DNA of 64,000 nucleotides from Cotesia glomerata (lineage: Eukaryota; Arthropoda; Insecta; Hymenoptera; Braconidae), in NCBI RefSeq assembly GCF_020080835.1, contig NC_058158.1:14978882-15042881 (forward strand), read 5' to 3'. How positions within the stretch are numbered: position 1 is the first letter of the stretch; the number at the start of each line of letters is the position of its first letter. Under the pieces are notes generated by a model. The model searched no databases, had not been told where the DNA came from, and saw only the letters and a list, made by a program, of their open reading frames with translations. Positions 34,135 through 44,668 of the stretch are shown here, piece by piece. The position numbers were made by a program, and so were the translations under genes.

Positions 34135-35731
34135 TTACATGTTTAAAACTTCTTTATTTACAACATTTTTCGTTTGCTTCTCTGGTTGAAGAATGATGAG
34201 ATCTTCATAGGAACTTACTCTTGAACATGTTACATAAAATTGACCATGGGAAAAACATTCACTTTGCAAATCTACACCAGCTAATTTTAAACTCTGCCTT
34301 TGAGCTTTATTAATAGTCATCGGGAAGCAAACTCTAACTGGAAACTGCAAACGCTTAAATTCAAAATGATAATCTGATGGAATCAAAGGTATTCTTGGAA
34401 TGAATACATTTTCACCCTCATACTTTCCTGTAAAAATGGTCGCTTCAATTAAATTTTTCCGCAGAGTTTTTACCTGTAGTCTGGTGCCATTACACAATTT
34501 GGGAGGATTCAAGTTACGCAACAACATTATCGGTGTACCAATCTTTAGATGAAGAATATGAGGTGGTATGCCTGGCGGGTTAAGTGTATGCAGAAACTCA
34601 ACAGGATAATGAACAGTTTCCTCTACTTCTATGACTGTATCCACAGACTCATACTTCATATGTTCAGTTGTTTGTTGTTCTAGCAGTAAGGTATTAATCC
34701 TATCAGCTGATTCATTTGTTGGAGTCAGAATAGCTCTTTCTTTTAACCATGATAAACTATCTAATGCACCACGTTGAATATTCGGGTATATTCTATTAAT
34801 CAAAGTAATCAACTCTCCCACAGTTTCACAAAGGTTACTTGGAATGGTTATTTTTCCTTCTTCTTCTGGGAGATTTCCGTTACCTATGTCAATCAATAAT
34901 TCTGAAAATTTTCGCTCTCAAGTCATTTTGAAGACATACCCTCATATTAACTTTCAACGATAGGACTTTTATATTAGGCCATAAAATTGAAGATTTTAGG
35001 CAGGCTTTAATTTCATCTGCACGTGTCCCTCGTGGTACAACAGGTAAAGTTTGTCTGAAGTCACCAGCTAAAAGAATAGTCAACCCACCCATAAGTCGAT
35101 TATTCTCTCTAATGTCTTGAAGTGTCTGATTAAGAGCCTCAACACCTTTCTTGTGGGCCATAGTACACTCATCCCACACTATAATTTTTGTTTCTCTGAG
35201 TACATGCGCCATGTCACTTTGCTTTGAGATATTACAAATGGGATTATCGGAATGATTCAAGTTGAGAGGTAGTTTAAAAGCTGAGTGCGCCGTCTTGCCT
35301 CCATCAATTAACGTAGCTGCAATCCCTGACGAAGCAACAGCAACAGCAATATTTTTTCTACTCCTAATTTTAGCAAGCAGAAGATTGATCAAGAAAGTTT
35401 TCCCAGTTCCACCAGGAGCATCAAGAAAAAACAACTTCCCTGAATTAGAATCAATACTGTTCAAGACTTCATCATAAACTTGTTTCTGATCGTCATTTAA
35501 TTTCGAAACCCCTACAGAAACTACTTCGATCAACTGAGAAACATCATAAGCCAATTCATTCATGTACTGACGGTTGTTAATAACGTTGCTTTGCTCTCTT
35601 AATGGTTCTGGAAGTCCAAATTCTAACAATGACTTACCTGACATTGATGTAACAATATCTTCAAGAAGGATAAGATACTGGTTGTAAACGATATCAACGA
35701 TCAGTTCAACATCTCTACTCTCTCTTTCCAT
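34135..35731 (-). pseudogene. Helitron helicase (Pif1-type) domain, one frameshift
   Basis: The first frame (35731-34889) has Walker A DAPGGTGKTFL (about residues 103-113), IAVAVASSGIAATL, Walker B IIVWDECTMAHK and LLAGDFRQTLPVV. The second frame (34896-34135) has LKIGTPIMLLRNLNPPKLCNGT, MTINKAQRQSL and FYVTCSRVSS. Together they cover a full Pif1/RecD-like helicase as fused to Helitron Rep. The two frames overlap at 34889-34896: DLRAKIF is followed, after a one-base shift, by IDIGNGNLPE. In NKAQRQSL an R replaces the usual G. The helicase would unwind DNA during rolling-circle transposition. It should be joined to Rep upstream; a SINE insertion and a second frame change in a GA run near 35725 separate them. 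Confidence 0.85.
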
Positions 35732-35763
35732 TTGTCTTTTGATATGTTGTATAGAATAAGTGC

Positions 35764-35982
35764 CATATCAAAGCAAATTTTAAGGGAGTTGGGAAAGAAT
35801 GGATAGGGGAAAGGGGGGACCTACTCAGTGGGAATTTTTCCGTAATTGGTTGATTTAAAAAATAATCAGACAGCCCAGACTGGGAATCGAACCCAGATCT
35901 CTCGGTTACGCGCCAAGGGCTCTACCAGTTAAGCTATCCGAGACAAGTACTGACTACTTTATTCAGTCACGTATATAAGTGC
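35764..35982 (-). mobile_element. tRNA-like SINE inserted between Rep and helicase, 8-bp target duplication
   Basis: ATAAGTGC at 35756-35763 is repeated at 35975-35982. The ~211 bp between contain a tRNA-like block on the minus strand (35872-35944) with D-arm GCTTAACTGGTAGAGC, loop CGCGTAA and T-arm CTGGG-TTCGATT-CCCAG. The same block is found at 22585-22657. The insertion gives the Rep frame a premature stop at 35959. A 14-bp inverted pair (TATAGAATAAGTGC at 35750-35763 and 35981-35994) arises around the target and may be coincidental. Confidence 0.65.
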
Positions 35983-38900
35983 ACTTATTCTATATACCGG
36001 TTTGATATCTTCTGCCAAACTTTCCCGGTACTTTGTCCATAATTTTATCGGATCTCCCACTTGACAAAAAACCAACATAATCGCGAATAACTCTCTAATT
36101 TTATAAGGAGAATAAAAAATAGAAGCTTCCTCTAAAGTACGATCCCAGTTAATATCGTCTTCCAATAATCCAAGTGCTCTGCAAGTTGCTTGAAAAGTCG
36201 GATGCTCTACCCCTTCTACAGTTTTTAAATCATTGAATGAAGTAGGACCACGAATCTCATGTAGGAGAAGGCGTAAATAGTAGCATTCAGCATTACCGGG
36301 ATGGACAGTATACACTCTACCCAACACATGATCTTTTTTAATTTCTGGAAAACCTGTCACGACTTTTCCTTTTTTCCTCCTAATAAATTCATTGTTTCTC
36401 CAAACGTAATAACCTGGAACTTCACTATACAAAAGAGTTCGCGCAAAACCATCTACTTTACAGAGATCGAAAAAACCTATAAGCGTTGTTTTCTTTGGAT
36501 TCGCGATTTTATAAACAATGTTCTCTTCTGTGAAATAAACTCTTTGACCATTTTCTAGATGAACAGCAAGATGAACAACAGGAGGATATCTCTCATGAAT
36601 GTGAAAACCGAAAATACGCCAGACTGCTTCAGAACTGCTTATGTATCGTCCTGCTTCATACCTAGAAACCTCATCTAAATTTTCAACGGTAAACGCTGCC
36701 TGATCAGAACCCTTATTTACGTACTTGCAGATGTATCTGATAGATTTAACTGAATTGCAATACTCAACATTGACATGAGCTTTGAAAGTACGTGACAAAA
36801 CAGGATTAAATGGTACCACCCATCGATTATCAATATCATTTCCATTAATTTTTATTGCTATTCCACCGTCTTCCGGAGATCGCCTTCGATACTTAGGATA
36901 TCCATCTTCACCTGTTTGAGTTTCTTTTAAGAAAGGCCTTGGGTATCGTTTAGTGCAAACACCAGCCAGCATGCAAGGTGAACTGAAGTTGAAAACTCCA
37001 CACGGGCCATGAATCATTGTTGATTTAATAATTTCATGAAGTGTTTGATCCTGATCGGGGTCAGGTAATTCAGCTCTTATAACTTCGTCAATAGAGTCAG
37101 GTCTTATTTTTTCTTCCAACCAAAGAAGAATATGAACATGTGGAAGTCCACGCTTCTGCCATTCCACAGTATACATGTTACACCTTACATTGCCAAAGAT
37201 ACAACCTTTTGTCAGAAGATTCATCATGTGCTTAACTTTCAAACAAAATACCCTCGCAATGATATCGTGTCGATCATAAGATTTTTGTCCTTGTCTCAAA
37301 AGATCTTCAATTTCTGACCATTTAGGATTGCAAGTGAATGTAATGAATAAATCTGGACGTCCGAAATGCCGTACGTACGTCATAGCGTCTTGAGTTCGTT
37401 CATGCATGTAGCGGGGTCCACCAGTGAACGAAGACGGCAATACAACCATTCTACCAAGTTCTAAAAACTGTCCATCTCTTTTTACCATAGCGTCTTTTAG
37501 GTGGATATATTCCTCACTCCTAAGTTTTGTTTGATTATTACGAATCCAATTGAGTCTTTCAGTTTCAATCTTAGCATACATGTCAACTAAAAACTGATTA
37601 AAGAGATTACGAAAGAGTACTAAATGACATATTTCACTAACACGCTCCATTAACCTATAACTGTAGAACTCAGAAGCAGAGACAGTCTTCTTGAGAGGGG
37701 ACCTAGTCTTTGCGTCACGTTTAGGTATGTTTATGTAATAACCATCCTCTCCACGGAAAAACATCAAAGGGTACTGGAGAGCATCGTATGCACGATGCGT
37801 TTCACTAATCCGTATTAATTTATTGTCTATACTGTAAAGAATTATATCTCTTTTTTCGAAAGCCTGACCGACAATAACAACTGCTACTTCATTAATTTGA
37901 GGAACATTGAAACGACCCTTGTGCTGACCTTGCGGTTTTCTATCGGCATTAATTACAACCTTGAACTCTTTTTGGTCTTTAGGAACTGAATCGATAGCGG
38001 CCTTGAAATCCAAAATATATTTATTATTTTTATGAAGCGACTTCTGTAGTTGGCTAACTAATTCGGGTTTAACACCAGGAGTAATTCCACAACGGATTTC
38101 ACTCTCACGTTTATCATCCCCAAGAAAGTACAACTGAAGAAAAGAAGGATGCTGATGAGGTTCAGCCATAAGGCTACCTATTCTGTGGTACACTTGCCCC
38201 TGAATTTTAAATGTTGGCATAAAATTTCCCTCCTTCACTTCTTTTGCTCCAAATGACGTCATCTGAAAACATCCGTTATACTTTCGAATCGTGGAAAGGA
38301 AATGTTCTGAAAGCGGGTCTTGATGGATAAGGAGACTGTACAAAGGTTCAGGGTAGGGCTCAATTGTAGGAAGCTGGACTTGACCACCACTGCAGCACAT
38401 CCCTGGAGGTTCATCCATCCATTTTAAAGCACGACAATAAATACACGGTAATCGTTTTCCGATGTTTACAATTTTATCATTTCCATAATCGATGTTCGTT
38501 TTATAGTGAAAGCCAGACAAAGTCTTAGATTGCCAAGGTGCTAGTTTAATTTGTAACCTTTTTTGGTTGTATTTAACTACAGCTGCCTGATTAACATGTT
38601 GGTTTTGAGAAACGCACCTTTTTACAGCTTCTCTATTTACTTCAGGATGACTTTTAGTATATTTCGCAGCAGCTACTCTATTTACTTCAGGATGAAATTT
38701 AGTATATTTTGAAGCAGCTTGTCTCAATTGTTTATTCCTAATTGCATTTGTAAATCGTTTCCTCCTTTTTTTTCCTCTATTTGGTTGAAGAGGTATTACA
38801 TTATCACTAATAGATTCACTTGAACCTGATAAATTAATTTTAGATATTGATTGAGGCTGTAAAACTTCCACTGACACATTTTCTTGAGGCTGAGACACTG

Positions 38901-39543
38901 AAAATGATACATTTTTATCATTTTGTTGCACATTATCATCACTATTTAAATTCAAATTTGATAAATTAATGTTAGAAACTGATTGAGGCTGTGAAACTGC
39001 CACTGACACATTTTCGTTAGTCTGAGACACTAAGAATGAAACATTTTCTTTAATTTTTTGCACATTATTATCACTACTTACATGAACATTACCACCATGC
39101 ATTGACTCGACAAAATCAATCAAAGCATCGAAATGACCGTTATTAAAATTTCCCGTAAATCGTAGTCTTTTTATACCCTGTGTCGCTTCTCCAACGGAAG
39201 CCATGAGGCAGCCACCTTGATACACTTGAAATTGATAAGGAAATAATTCTGCAGCTGCCATAATTTCGCAAATGGACCCATACGTGTTATGCTTAGACAT
39301 TTCTGTACAGTAAATACCTTGAGTATCATAAGGGGCGCCAGATGGCATTTGTGTGACGCATTGAAATCTTGTCCAATTTTTTGATACATGTTTAACAATT
39401 TCTTTTCGAATTTCGTCAGCCTTCGATACGTTGCCGTATATCAGTAGGGACAGAGTAGAGAATAAACACGCTCCGTCACCTATAATCTCGACAATTCGGA
39501 AAGGGATATAATGCCCACCTATTAAAATATATTCTACGTTCAT
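35959..39543 (-). CDS. Helitron Rep protein with N-terminal OTU domain
   Basis: A 1194-residue frame. Residues 1-150 look like an OTU cysteine protease: GDGACLFS (D23, C26) and GHFDALI (H137). A low-complexity region with two QPQ-type repeats follows, then repeats of KYTKxHPEVNR (about 285-320). The Helitron N-terminal region has LYSLLIHQDPLSEHF and SSFTGGPRYMHE; LFITFTCNPKWSEI and the HUH motif GLPHVHILLW (H802, H804) follow. The two-tyrosine motif RYICKYVNKGSD (Y937, Y941) is intact. Rep nicks and joins single strands in rolling-circle transposition. The natural protein continues into the helicase (34135-35731); here it ends in the inserted SINE with SALIYVTE. The start is the first ATG, 11 codons ahead of HYIPFRIVEI. 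Apart from the missing fusion it looks undamaged. Confidence 0.9.
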   Translation of the reverse strand: MNVEYILIGGHYIPFRIVEIIGDGACLFSTLSLLIYGNVSKADEIRKEIVKHVSKNWTRFQCVTQMPSGAPYDTQGIYCTEMSKHNTYGSICEIMAAAELFPYQFQVYQGGCLMASVGEATQGIKRLRFTGNFNNGHFDALIDFVESMHGGNVHVSSDNNVQKIKENVSFLVSQTNENVSVAVSQPQSVSNINLSNLNLNSDDNVQQNDKNVSFSVSQPQENVSVEVLQPQSISKINLSGSSESISDNVIPLQPNRGKKRRKRFTNAIRNKQLRQAASKYTKFHPEVNRVAAAKYTKSHPEVNREAVKRCVSQNQHVNQAAVVKYNQKRLQIKLAPWQSKTLSGFHYKTNIDYGNDKIVNIGKRLPCIYCRALKWMDEPPGMCCSGGQVQLPTIEPYPEPLYSLLIHQDPLSEHFLSTIRKYNGCFQMTSFGAKEVKEGNFMPTFKIQGQVYHRIGSLMAEPHQHPSFLQLYFLGDDKRESEIRCGITPGVKPELVSQLQKSLHKNNKYILDFKAAIDSVPKDQKEFKVVINADRKPQGQHKGRFNVPQINEVAVVIVGQAFEKRDIILYSIDNKLIRISETHRAYDALQYPLMFFRGEDGYYINIPKRDAKTRSPLKKTVSASEFYSYRLMERVSEICHLVLFRNLFNQFLVDMYAKIETERLNWIRNNQTKLRSEEYIHLKDAMVKRDGQFLELGRMVVLPSSFTGGPRYMHERTQDAMTYVRHFGRPDLFITFTCNPKWSEIEDLLRQGQKSYDRHDIIARVFCLKVKHMMNLLTKGCIFGNVRCNMYTVEWQKRGLPHVHILLWLEEKIRPDSIDEVIRAELPDPDQDQTLHEIIKSTMIHGPCGVFNFSSPCMLAGVCTKRYPRPFLKETQTGEDGYPKYRRRSPEDGGIAIKINGNDIDNRWVVPFNPVLSRTFKAHVNVEYCNSVKSIRYICKYVNKGSDQAAFTVENLDEVSRYEAGRYISSSEAVWRIFGFHIHERYPPVVHLAVHLENGQRVYFTEENIVYKIANPKKTTLIGFFDLCKVDGFARTLLYSEVPGYYVWRNNEFIRRKKGKVVTGFPEIKKDHVLGRVYTVHPGNAECYYLRLLLHEIRGPTSFNDLKTVEGVEHPTFQATCRALGLLEDDINWDRTLEEASIFYSPYKIRELFAIMLVFCQVGDPIKLWTKYRESLAEDIKPVYRISALIYVTE

Positions 39544-40700
39544 AATAAAAATTTTTTAAATATTATAAATAAAAATTTTCAATATAATTGAATCTTATCC
39601 TGAATTTAAAAAATATAAAAATTTTAATCAAAATAAAGAAAATATCGTTAATAAAATATTAATATGAATTTAAAAAAAGCATTAACAAATTAATGGAAAT
39701 TAAAAGTGTCATAATAACTCACCAACACAACAGGAGTAAATTTAAATTATAAAAAATTAGAGCAATATCAACAAAACTCACCAATAACACAATTGAATTA
39801 AATGGAATTATTTAAAATTATAACTTATGTATTTTTAGATAATTAATTAAAATTTGATATCTTTTTTTGTCTATGAAATAATTGTTTTGACAGCTCTGAA
39901 TTTGTTTATAAATTACATGAATAAATATGTTATTATTCTTTTGTCTAAGCGCCAACTTCAATAACGTTATTAAGATTGGTAATTCAGATTATTATTTCTT
40001 ATCTTAGCGCCATTTTTTTATAAAATATGAATTTTAGTGATCAAGATTATGAAATTAATCACATATTAATTGGGAATATAAACAACAATGTTATTATATT
40101 AATTTTACTGAAAATTAACATCGATAAGATAATGAATAAATTTATTTGTGCTTATAAATATAAAAATGAATATTTTTAATCTTTATTATTAAGAAATTCA
40201 TCACAAATTAAGTGGTATTAAAAAATATATTTATTATTATTCATTTTATTAATAATTATCTTAAATCTACCTTTTTTTATAATAATTTAACGATATTGTT
40301 GTGAAATTTTAGAGAAGATACATCAAACACAATTTACCATTTTAATTTTAATCATTAAAATCAGTATAATCATTTAACAATATCAACATTAATATTTATG
40401 TTATATTTATCTGTTTTATGATATAATGGAGTTCATCCTTCATGATCATTCCAATACATATTAGCTATTTCAGTTATTAATGATTTAGCTATTCTTTCTT
40501 AAAAAAAGTATGATTATGAATTCCTACTGTCCCAACAATCAATCGATAAAAATCGATGTATTTGCCTAACATTGTATAGAATAATACTGTTGAATAATAA
40601 TTGTATAGAATATTAATATTTAGTAACTTTCTACTTTTATTCTAATCATTCCTCTGAATTTAGTTTACAACCGAATTTGTTATTACAATTTATCTATTTT
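39544..40700. other. AT-rich leader of Helitron H2
   Basis: 1.15 kb upstream of the Rep start with no reading frame of note. Probably the untranslated leader and promoter side of the element; no clear TATA or initiator could be singled out in such AT-rich sequence. Confidence 0.4.
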
Positions 40701-40702
40701 AA

Positions 40703-40843
40703 CAGTTGTTATAGCAACGGTAACCATGGCAACGGTATCCATGGCAACGGTAACCATAGCAACGGTTACCATGGCAACGGTTACCATGGCAACGGTTATC
40801 ATGGCAACAGTTACCATTGCAACGGTAACCATGGCAACGGTTG
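40703..40843. repeat. 15-bp minisatellite of RFX X-box motifs, about 9 units
   Basis: Units of the type GGTAACCATGGCAAC follow each other without gaps, with single-base variants (GTATCC, CATAGC, CATTGC). Each full unit fits the X-box GTNRCC-N2-RGYAAC bound by RFX factors. It lies 350-490 bp inside the 5' end of H2 and about 1.2 kb before the Rep start. Binding is inferred from the motif only. Confidence 0.85.
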
Positions 40844-40924
40844 ATTAGCGTGGGTGGTTGCGGGGGGGGTGAGTTCTATAATTGATGGGTGCCACTTGAT
40901 GGTTTCTTAGATTGGCGAATCAAA

Positions 40925-41015
40925 ATGACATTTTCTAAAAAAAAAAGAGAGAGAGATATAGGGAAGGGGGAAGAAGGCACGGGAGGGGAGGGGAAGAATG
41001 AGAGGGGGGAGGGGG
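40925..41015 (+). repeat. Purine-rich tract
   Basis: About 90 bases almost free of pyrimidines (AGAGAGAGA, GGGAAGGGGG and similar). A chance frame of K, R, E and G covers it. It lies just inside the 5' end of H2. Confidence 0.7.
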
Positions 41016-41192
41016 TAGCATACGTGATGGTAGACGAAAAATCCATTTTGGCTAGGAATTGCGTAAAATCTGTTCTTAGTGAGCGTCTACATCACGAATG
41101 GAGTAACTATGCTAAATTTCAAGTCAATCGGGTGAATAGTTTCGGAGATCTCGTGATGAGTGAGAGAGTGGTATTTCGCTTATATATATATA

Positions 41193-43482
41193 CTAGCTGT
41201 TACCCGCCCGCTCCGCTGGGCACTTTATAGAATTGTATTTTTAGATCTAGACTTGAAATTTAATTTGAGTATTGTTTTGACTTGCACAGATTCCAAATTC
41301 CATCGGATTGGCCTGTATTTTTTATCCATGTGATTATTCTAGCTAAAATGCATTGTAACTTTCAATGTGCAATCACTATAACATTCCTGTATCGTTCTTC
41401 CAAAAATGAATATCAATTGACACGAAGAAAAAAATTTGAAATGAGCATTGAAAGTTTCAGTTAAAGTTATTGCAGGTCTCATAATTGTAGTTGAAATCTT
41501 TCTAGCTTAAAGTGCGACTAATTTTGCCTTTGATTAAAAATTCCTCCGTGACATCAATTATTCATAGAAAATTATTTGTGCATGGTTTTTATAAATTTTC
41601 TTATAATAAGTAGCCAAATTTCTTTTTCATACCTCAAGTGTTTAGAACATGCATTGATTTTAATCTGTTATATTCCTGCGATCCCGTAATAAGAACAATT
41701 TATCGATTATGTGATCAATAAAAATAAAATGTATGTAAAAATCTTAGTCCGTTGACCGAATAGCTACATGTAATATTAAATTTTGAAAACCTTACAATGA
41801 CTTTTTCGCCGCTGCCAAAGAGACGATTGTTGAAAGAAAATATAATTATTAAGAAAGCAAAATATTTAATCCGTTGAACTTGGAGGCCATCCCGGTAATT
41901 GCCTGTTTCTCTTAAGATTCTATCAAATTTTATATCTGTAGGAACTGTATTCGAAGAATATGAATTTTTTGACAATTGTCACTCCCGCACTCCTATGTAG
42001 GGGAGGAATTTCGTAAAATCCTATTCGAGATGATTTCTACATTATAAATAAAAGATTCCAACAAAACTTCGAGTCCATAGAAACTATTGATTGGAAATGA
42101 GAGATTTTCATTGTTAATGCCCCCGCAATTCCTTTTGGATTTAGAATTCGAGAAAATCCATTCTCAGCTGAATTTGACATCGTACAAAAAGATTCCTACC
42201 AAATTTAGAGTCTGCAGAAGTTACAGTTTGGAAATTCAAGTTTTAGATTTTAACACCCACCCCCGCAATCCCTATCGGAAGTAGAATTCTTTGGAATCTG
42301 CTTTGAGATGATCTCCTCATGACAAATAAAAGATTCCTACCTAATTTCGAGTTTGTAGAAGTTACAGTTTGGAAATGGGAATTTGAAATTCTAACACCCA
42401 CCCCCGCAATCCCTGTCAGAAGTAGAATTTACTAAAATCCGTTTTGAGATGATTTCTACATGACATATAAAAGATTCCTATCAAATTTATAGCTTTTAGA
42501 AGCTATATTTCAGAAATTAAGATTTTTTATTGTCAACACCCACCCCCGCAATCCTTATTCGGGGTGATTTGTCATAAAACCCGCTCTTAAATTATTTCTA
42601 AATCATATATAGAAGATTCTTACCAAATTTGGAGTCTATAAGAGCTATATTTTACAAACGGAAAGTTTTCATTATTAACGCCCCCGCGATCCCTTTTTGG
42701 GGTTGGAATTTGATAAAATTCATTCTTAGCTGAATTTGACATCATACACGAAGATTCTCACCGAATTCGGAGTCTTTAGGAGTTACAGTTTGAAAATGAA
42801 AATTTTAGATTTTAGCACCCACCCCTACAATTCCTATCGGAAGTAAACTTCATTGAAATCCATTTTGAGACGATCTCTAAACACCCACTCCCGCGATCAT
42901 TATTGGAGTTGATTCGATCGTTGTAAAATCCGTTCTTAGATAATTTCTATATCACATATAGAAGATTTCTACTAAATTTCGAGCTAATAGAAGCTATAGC
43001 TTGGAAATTTAAAATTTTAATTGTTAACACCCACCCCCGCAAACTCCTGTGAGGTGAGCTATCTTAAAATTCATTCGAATATTATTTCTACATCTCTAAC
43101 AGAAAATTCCTACCTAATTTAGAGTCTGTAGGAGCTATAGCTTGAAAATTAAAAATTTTCATTGTTGATACCCACCCCCGTAACCCTCTGTAGGGTGAGA
43201 TATTGTAATATTTATTTATAGATTATTTCTACATTTCTTACAGAAGATTCCTACTAAATTTGGAGTCGATACGAGCTATGGTTTCAAAACAGGAATTTTT
43301 CATTGTTAACGCCCCCGCAACCCCCCTTGTCGATGGAATTTCGTAAAATCCGTTCTTAGCTGACCTCTACTCGGCGAAAGGAATATTCCTACTAAATTTC
43401 AAGTCTCTAGGTCTTATAGTTCCAGAGATATCGTGATGAGTGTCTATCTATATCTATAGAAAGTCTCCTATATATATATAGA
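41193..43482 (-). mobile_element. Non-autonomous Helitron H3
   Basis: The minus-strand 3' end is the hairpin GCCCAGCGGAGCGGGC, then GGGTAACAG and CTAG|T (41196-41193). The 5' end is TCTATATATATATAGG preceded by A (43482). It starts two bases after H2 ends, giving a head-to-tail pair. The 3' 800 bp closely match H1 and H4. It preserves the empty sites of RF1 copy f and of the palindromic MITE found in H1. Confidence 0.8.
41970..43440. repeat. Degenerate ~140-bp minisatellite of H3
   Basis: About ten units of the same type as in H1 (CACCCACCCCCGCAATCC spaced near 42253, 42394, 42536 and onward). Confidence 0.85.
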
Positions 43483-43483
43483 T

Positions 43484-44115
43484 TAGGGTGGCCCAAAAAA
43501 CCGACTATTTTTTTTTTTTAAGTCTCGAGTGAAAAAATGTTAGTTTTTAATGTTTAAAGAGCCCTCTCCAAAAGACAGCTCAAAAAAAAATTTTTAAAAG
43601 GTCACTCCAAATTTTTTAAAATTTCAAAAATCGTCAAAAATCGAATTTTTTTTTTTTTTAATTTTTTTTCTCGTTGCGGTATAATTGTATAGACTAAAAA
43701 AAAATGAAATTCTGAAAATTTCAATTCAAAATTTAAATTTTGAAAGTTTGCTCATAATTTTTTTCAATTTATTAGTGCATTAGTTTAGATTTTTTCGAGC
43801 GACCTTTTACTATTTAAATTAAAACTCCATGAATTTTTTTTTTGTTATTTAGTACCATAATCGATAAAAATACATCACGAGATGAACTAAAAATCAAGCA
43901 CAATATAGAAAAAATAATTTTTTTTTATTTAATAATGTTATTTAATAAACTTTCAAGCGTGAATTCGAATCCCAAGCTGGTCTTAGAAACCGGTTGAGAT
44001 TTTTACAAACCAAAACAACCCCACCGTACCACTCCTAACAGTTAAAGTCAGCGATATGACTAATTAAAGAAAAATAAAAAAATTATGAGCGACCTTTCGA
44101 AATTTAAATTTTGAA

Positions 44116-44127
<12 letters not shown>
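43484..44127. mobile_element. Truncated foldback element, TAGGGTGGCCC end
   Basis: The left end TAGGGTGGCCCAAAAAACC is intact. Sequence at 43729-43767 returns inverted at 44085-44120, so part of the right arm is present; the outer right arm is replaced by (TA)n. Its first base follows directly on the A|T site of Helitron H3. Confidence 0.55.

Positions 44128-44191
<64 letters not shown>
44128..44191. repeat. (TA)n microsatellite
   Basis: About 32 TA units. Confidence 0.95.
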
Positions 44192-44196
<5 letters not shown>

Positions 44197-44620
44197 TCCC
44201 AGAAGTAACGGACGCCATTGTAGTATCTGATAAACAAAATAATTCTGAGACGAAAAGTCCTTAGCCATTTTTTAATCAGACGCATAGATAATTAATTATT
44301 AATTAAAATAACGTCCTTTTATGCGTTAGAGAGAGAGCACTAGTGTCAAGTCAAGTGCGTTTCAACGAAGATGCTTGCACGTGTGAATGTGTAAGTAAAT
44401 ATGTGTGACTACGTTAGCTATAGAAACTAGTTAGTCATACAGTTAGTTGTATCTTTGTTTGGCACATATTTTACTGGACACTGGCGCTCTCTCTCTAACA
44501 AATAAAGAGACGTTATTTTTAATTAATAATTAATTATCTATGCGGTTAATTGAAAATGGCTAAGGACTTTTCGTCTCAGAATCATCAGATGCTACAATGG
44601 CGTCTCGTGACTTTTGGGAC

Positions 44621-44626
<6 letters not shown>
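44192..44626. mobile_element. Tc1/mariner-like MITE, ~435 bp, ~150-bp arms
   Basis: TAGTGTCCCAGAAGTAACGG on the left pairs with the inverted CTTTTGGGACACCCTA on the right. The arms stay complementary through GACGCCATTGTAG, GAGACGAAAAGTCCTTAGCC and TTAGAGAGAGAGC. TA repeats flank both sides, which fits TA-targeting but hides the exact duplication. Non-coding. Confidence 0.75.

Positions 44627-44665
<39 letters not shown>
44627..44665. repeat. (TA)n microsatellite
   Basis: About 19 TA units. Confidence 0.95.

Positions 44666-44668
<3 letters not shown>

Larger units (their letters stand above)
33528..41190 (-). mobile_element. Autonomous-type Helitron H2
   Basis: The minus-strand 3' end reads GCCCAGCGAAACGGGCGGG, then GAGCTAG and T (CTAG at 33531-33528). 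The 5' end lies near 41185 after AAGCGAAATACCACTCTCTC. Inside are an OTU-Rep gene, a Pif1-type helicase, a tRNA-like SINE insertion, 1.1 kb of AT-rich leader, an X-box repeat array and a purine-rich tract. About 7.7 kb long. The 5' region matches H4 and the 3' end matches H1, H3 and H4, so H2 is the likely source type for them. Confidence 0.8.

Noticed and set aside
35750..35994. 14-bp inverted repeat as MITE termini around the SINE
   Set aside because: The 8-bp direct repeat ATAAGTGC explains the borders better, and the other copy of the SINE lacks the inverted pair.
34135..39543. Polinton/Maverick or giant-virus gene cluster, because of OTU plus helicase
   Set aside because: HUH and two-tyrosine motifs with a CTAG|T end fit a Helitron; no polymerase B, integrase or capsid was found.
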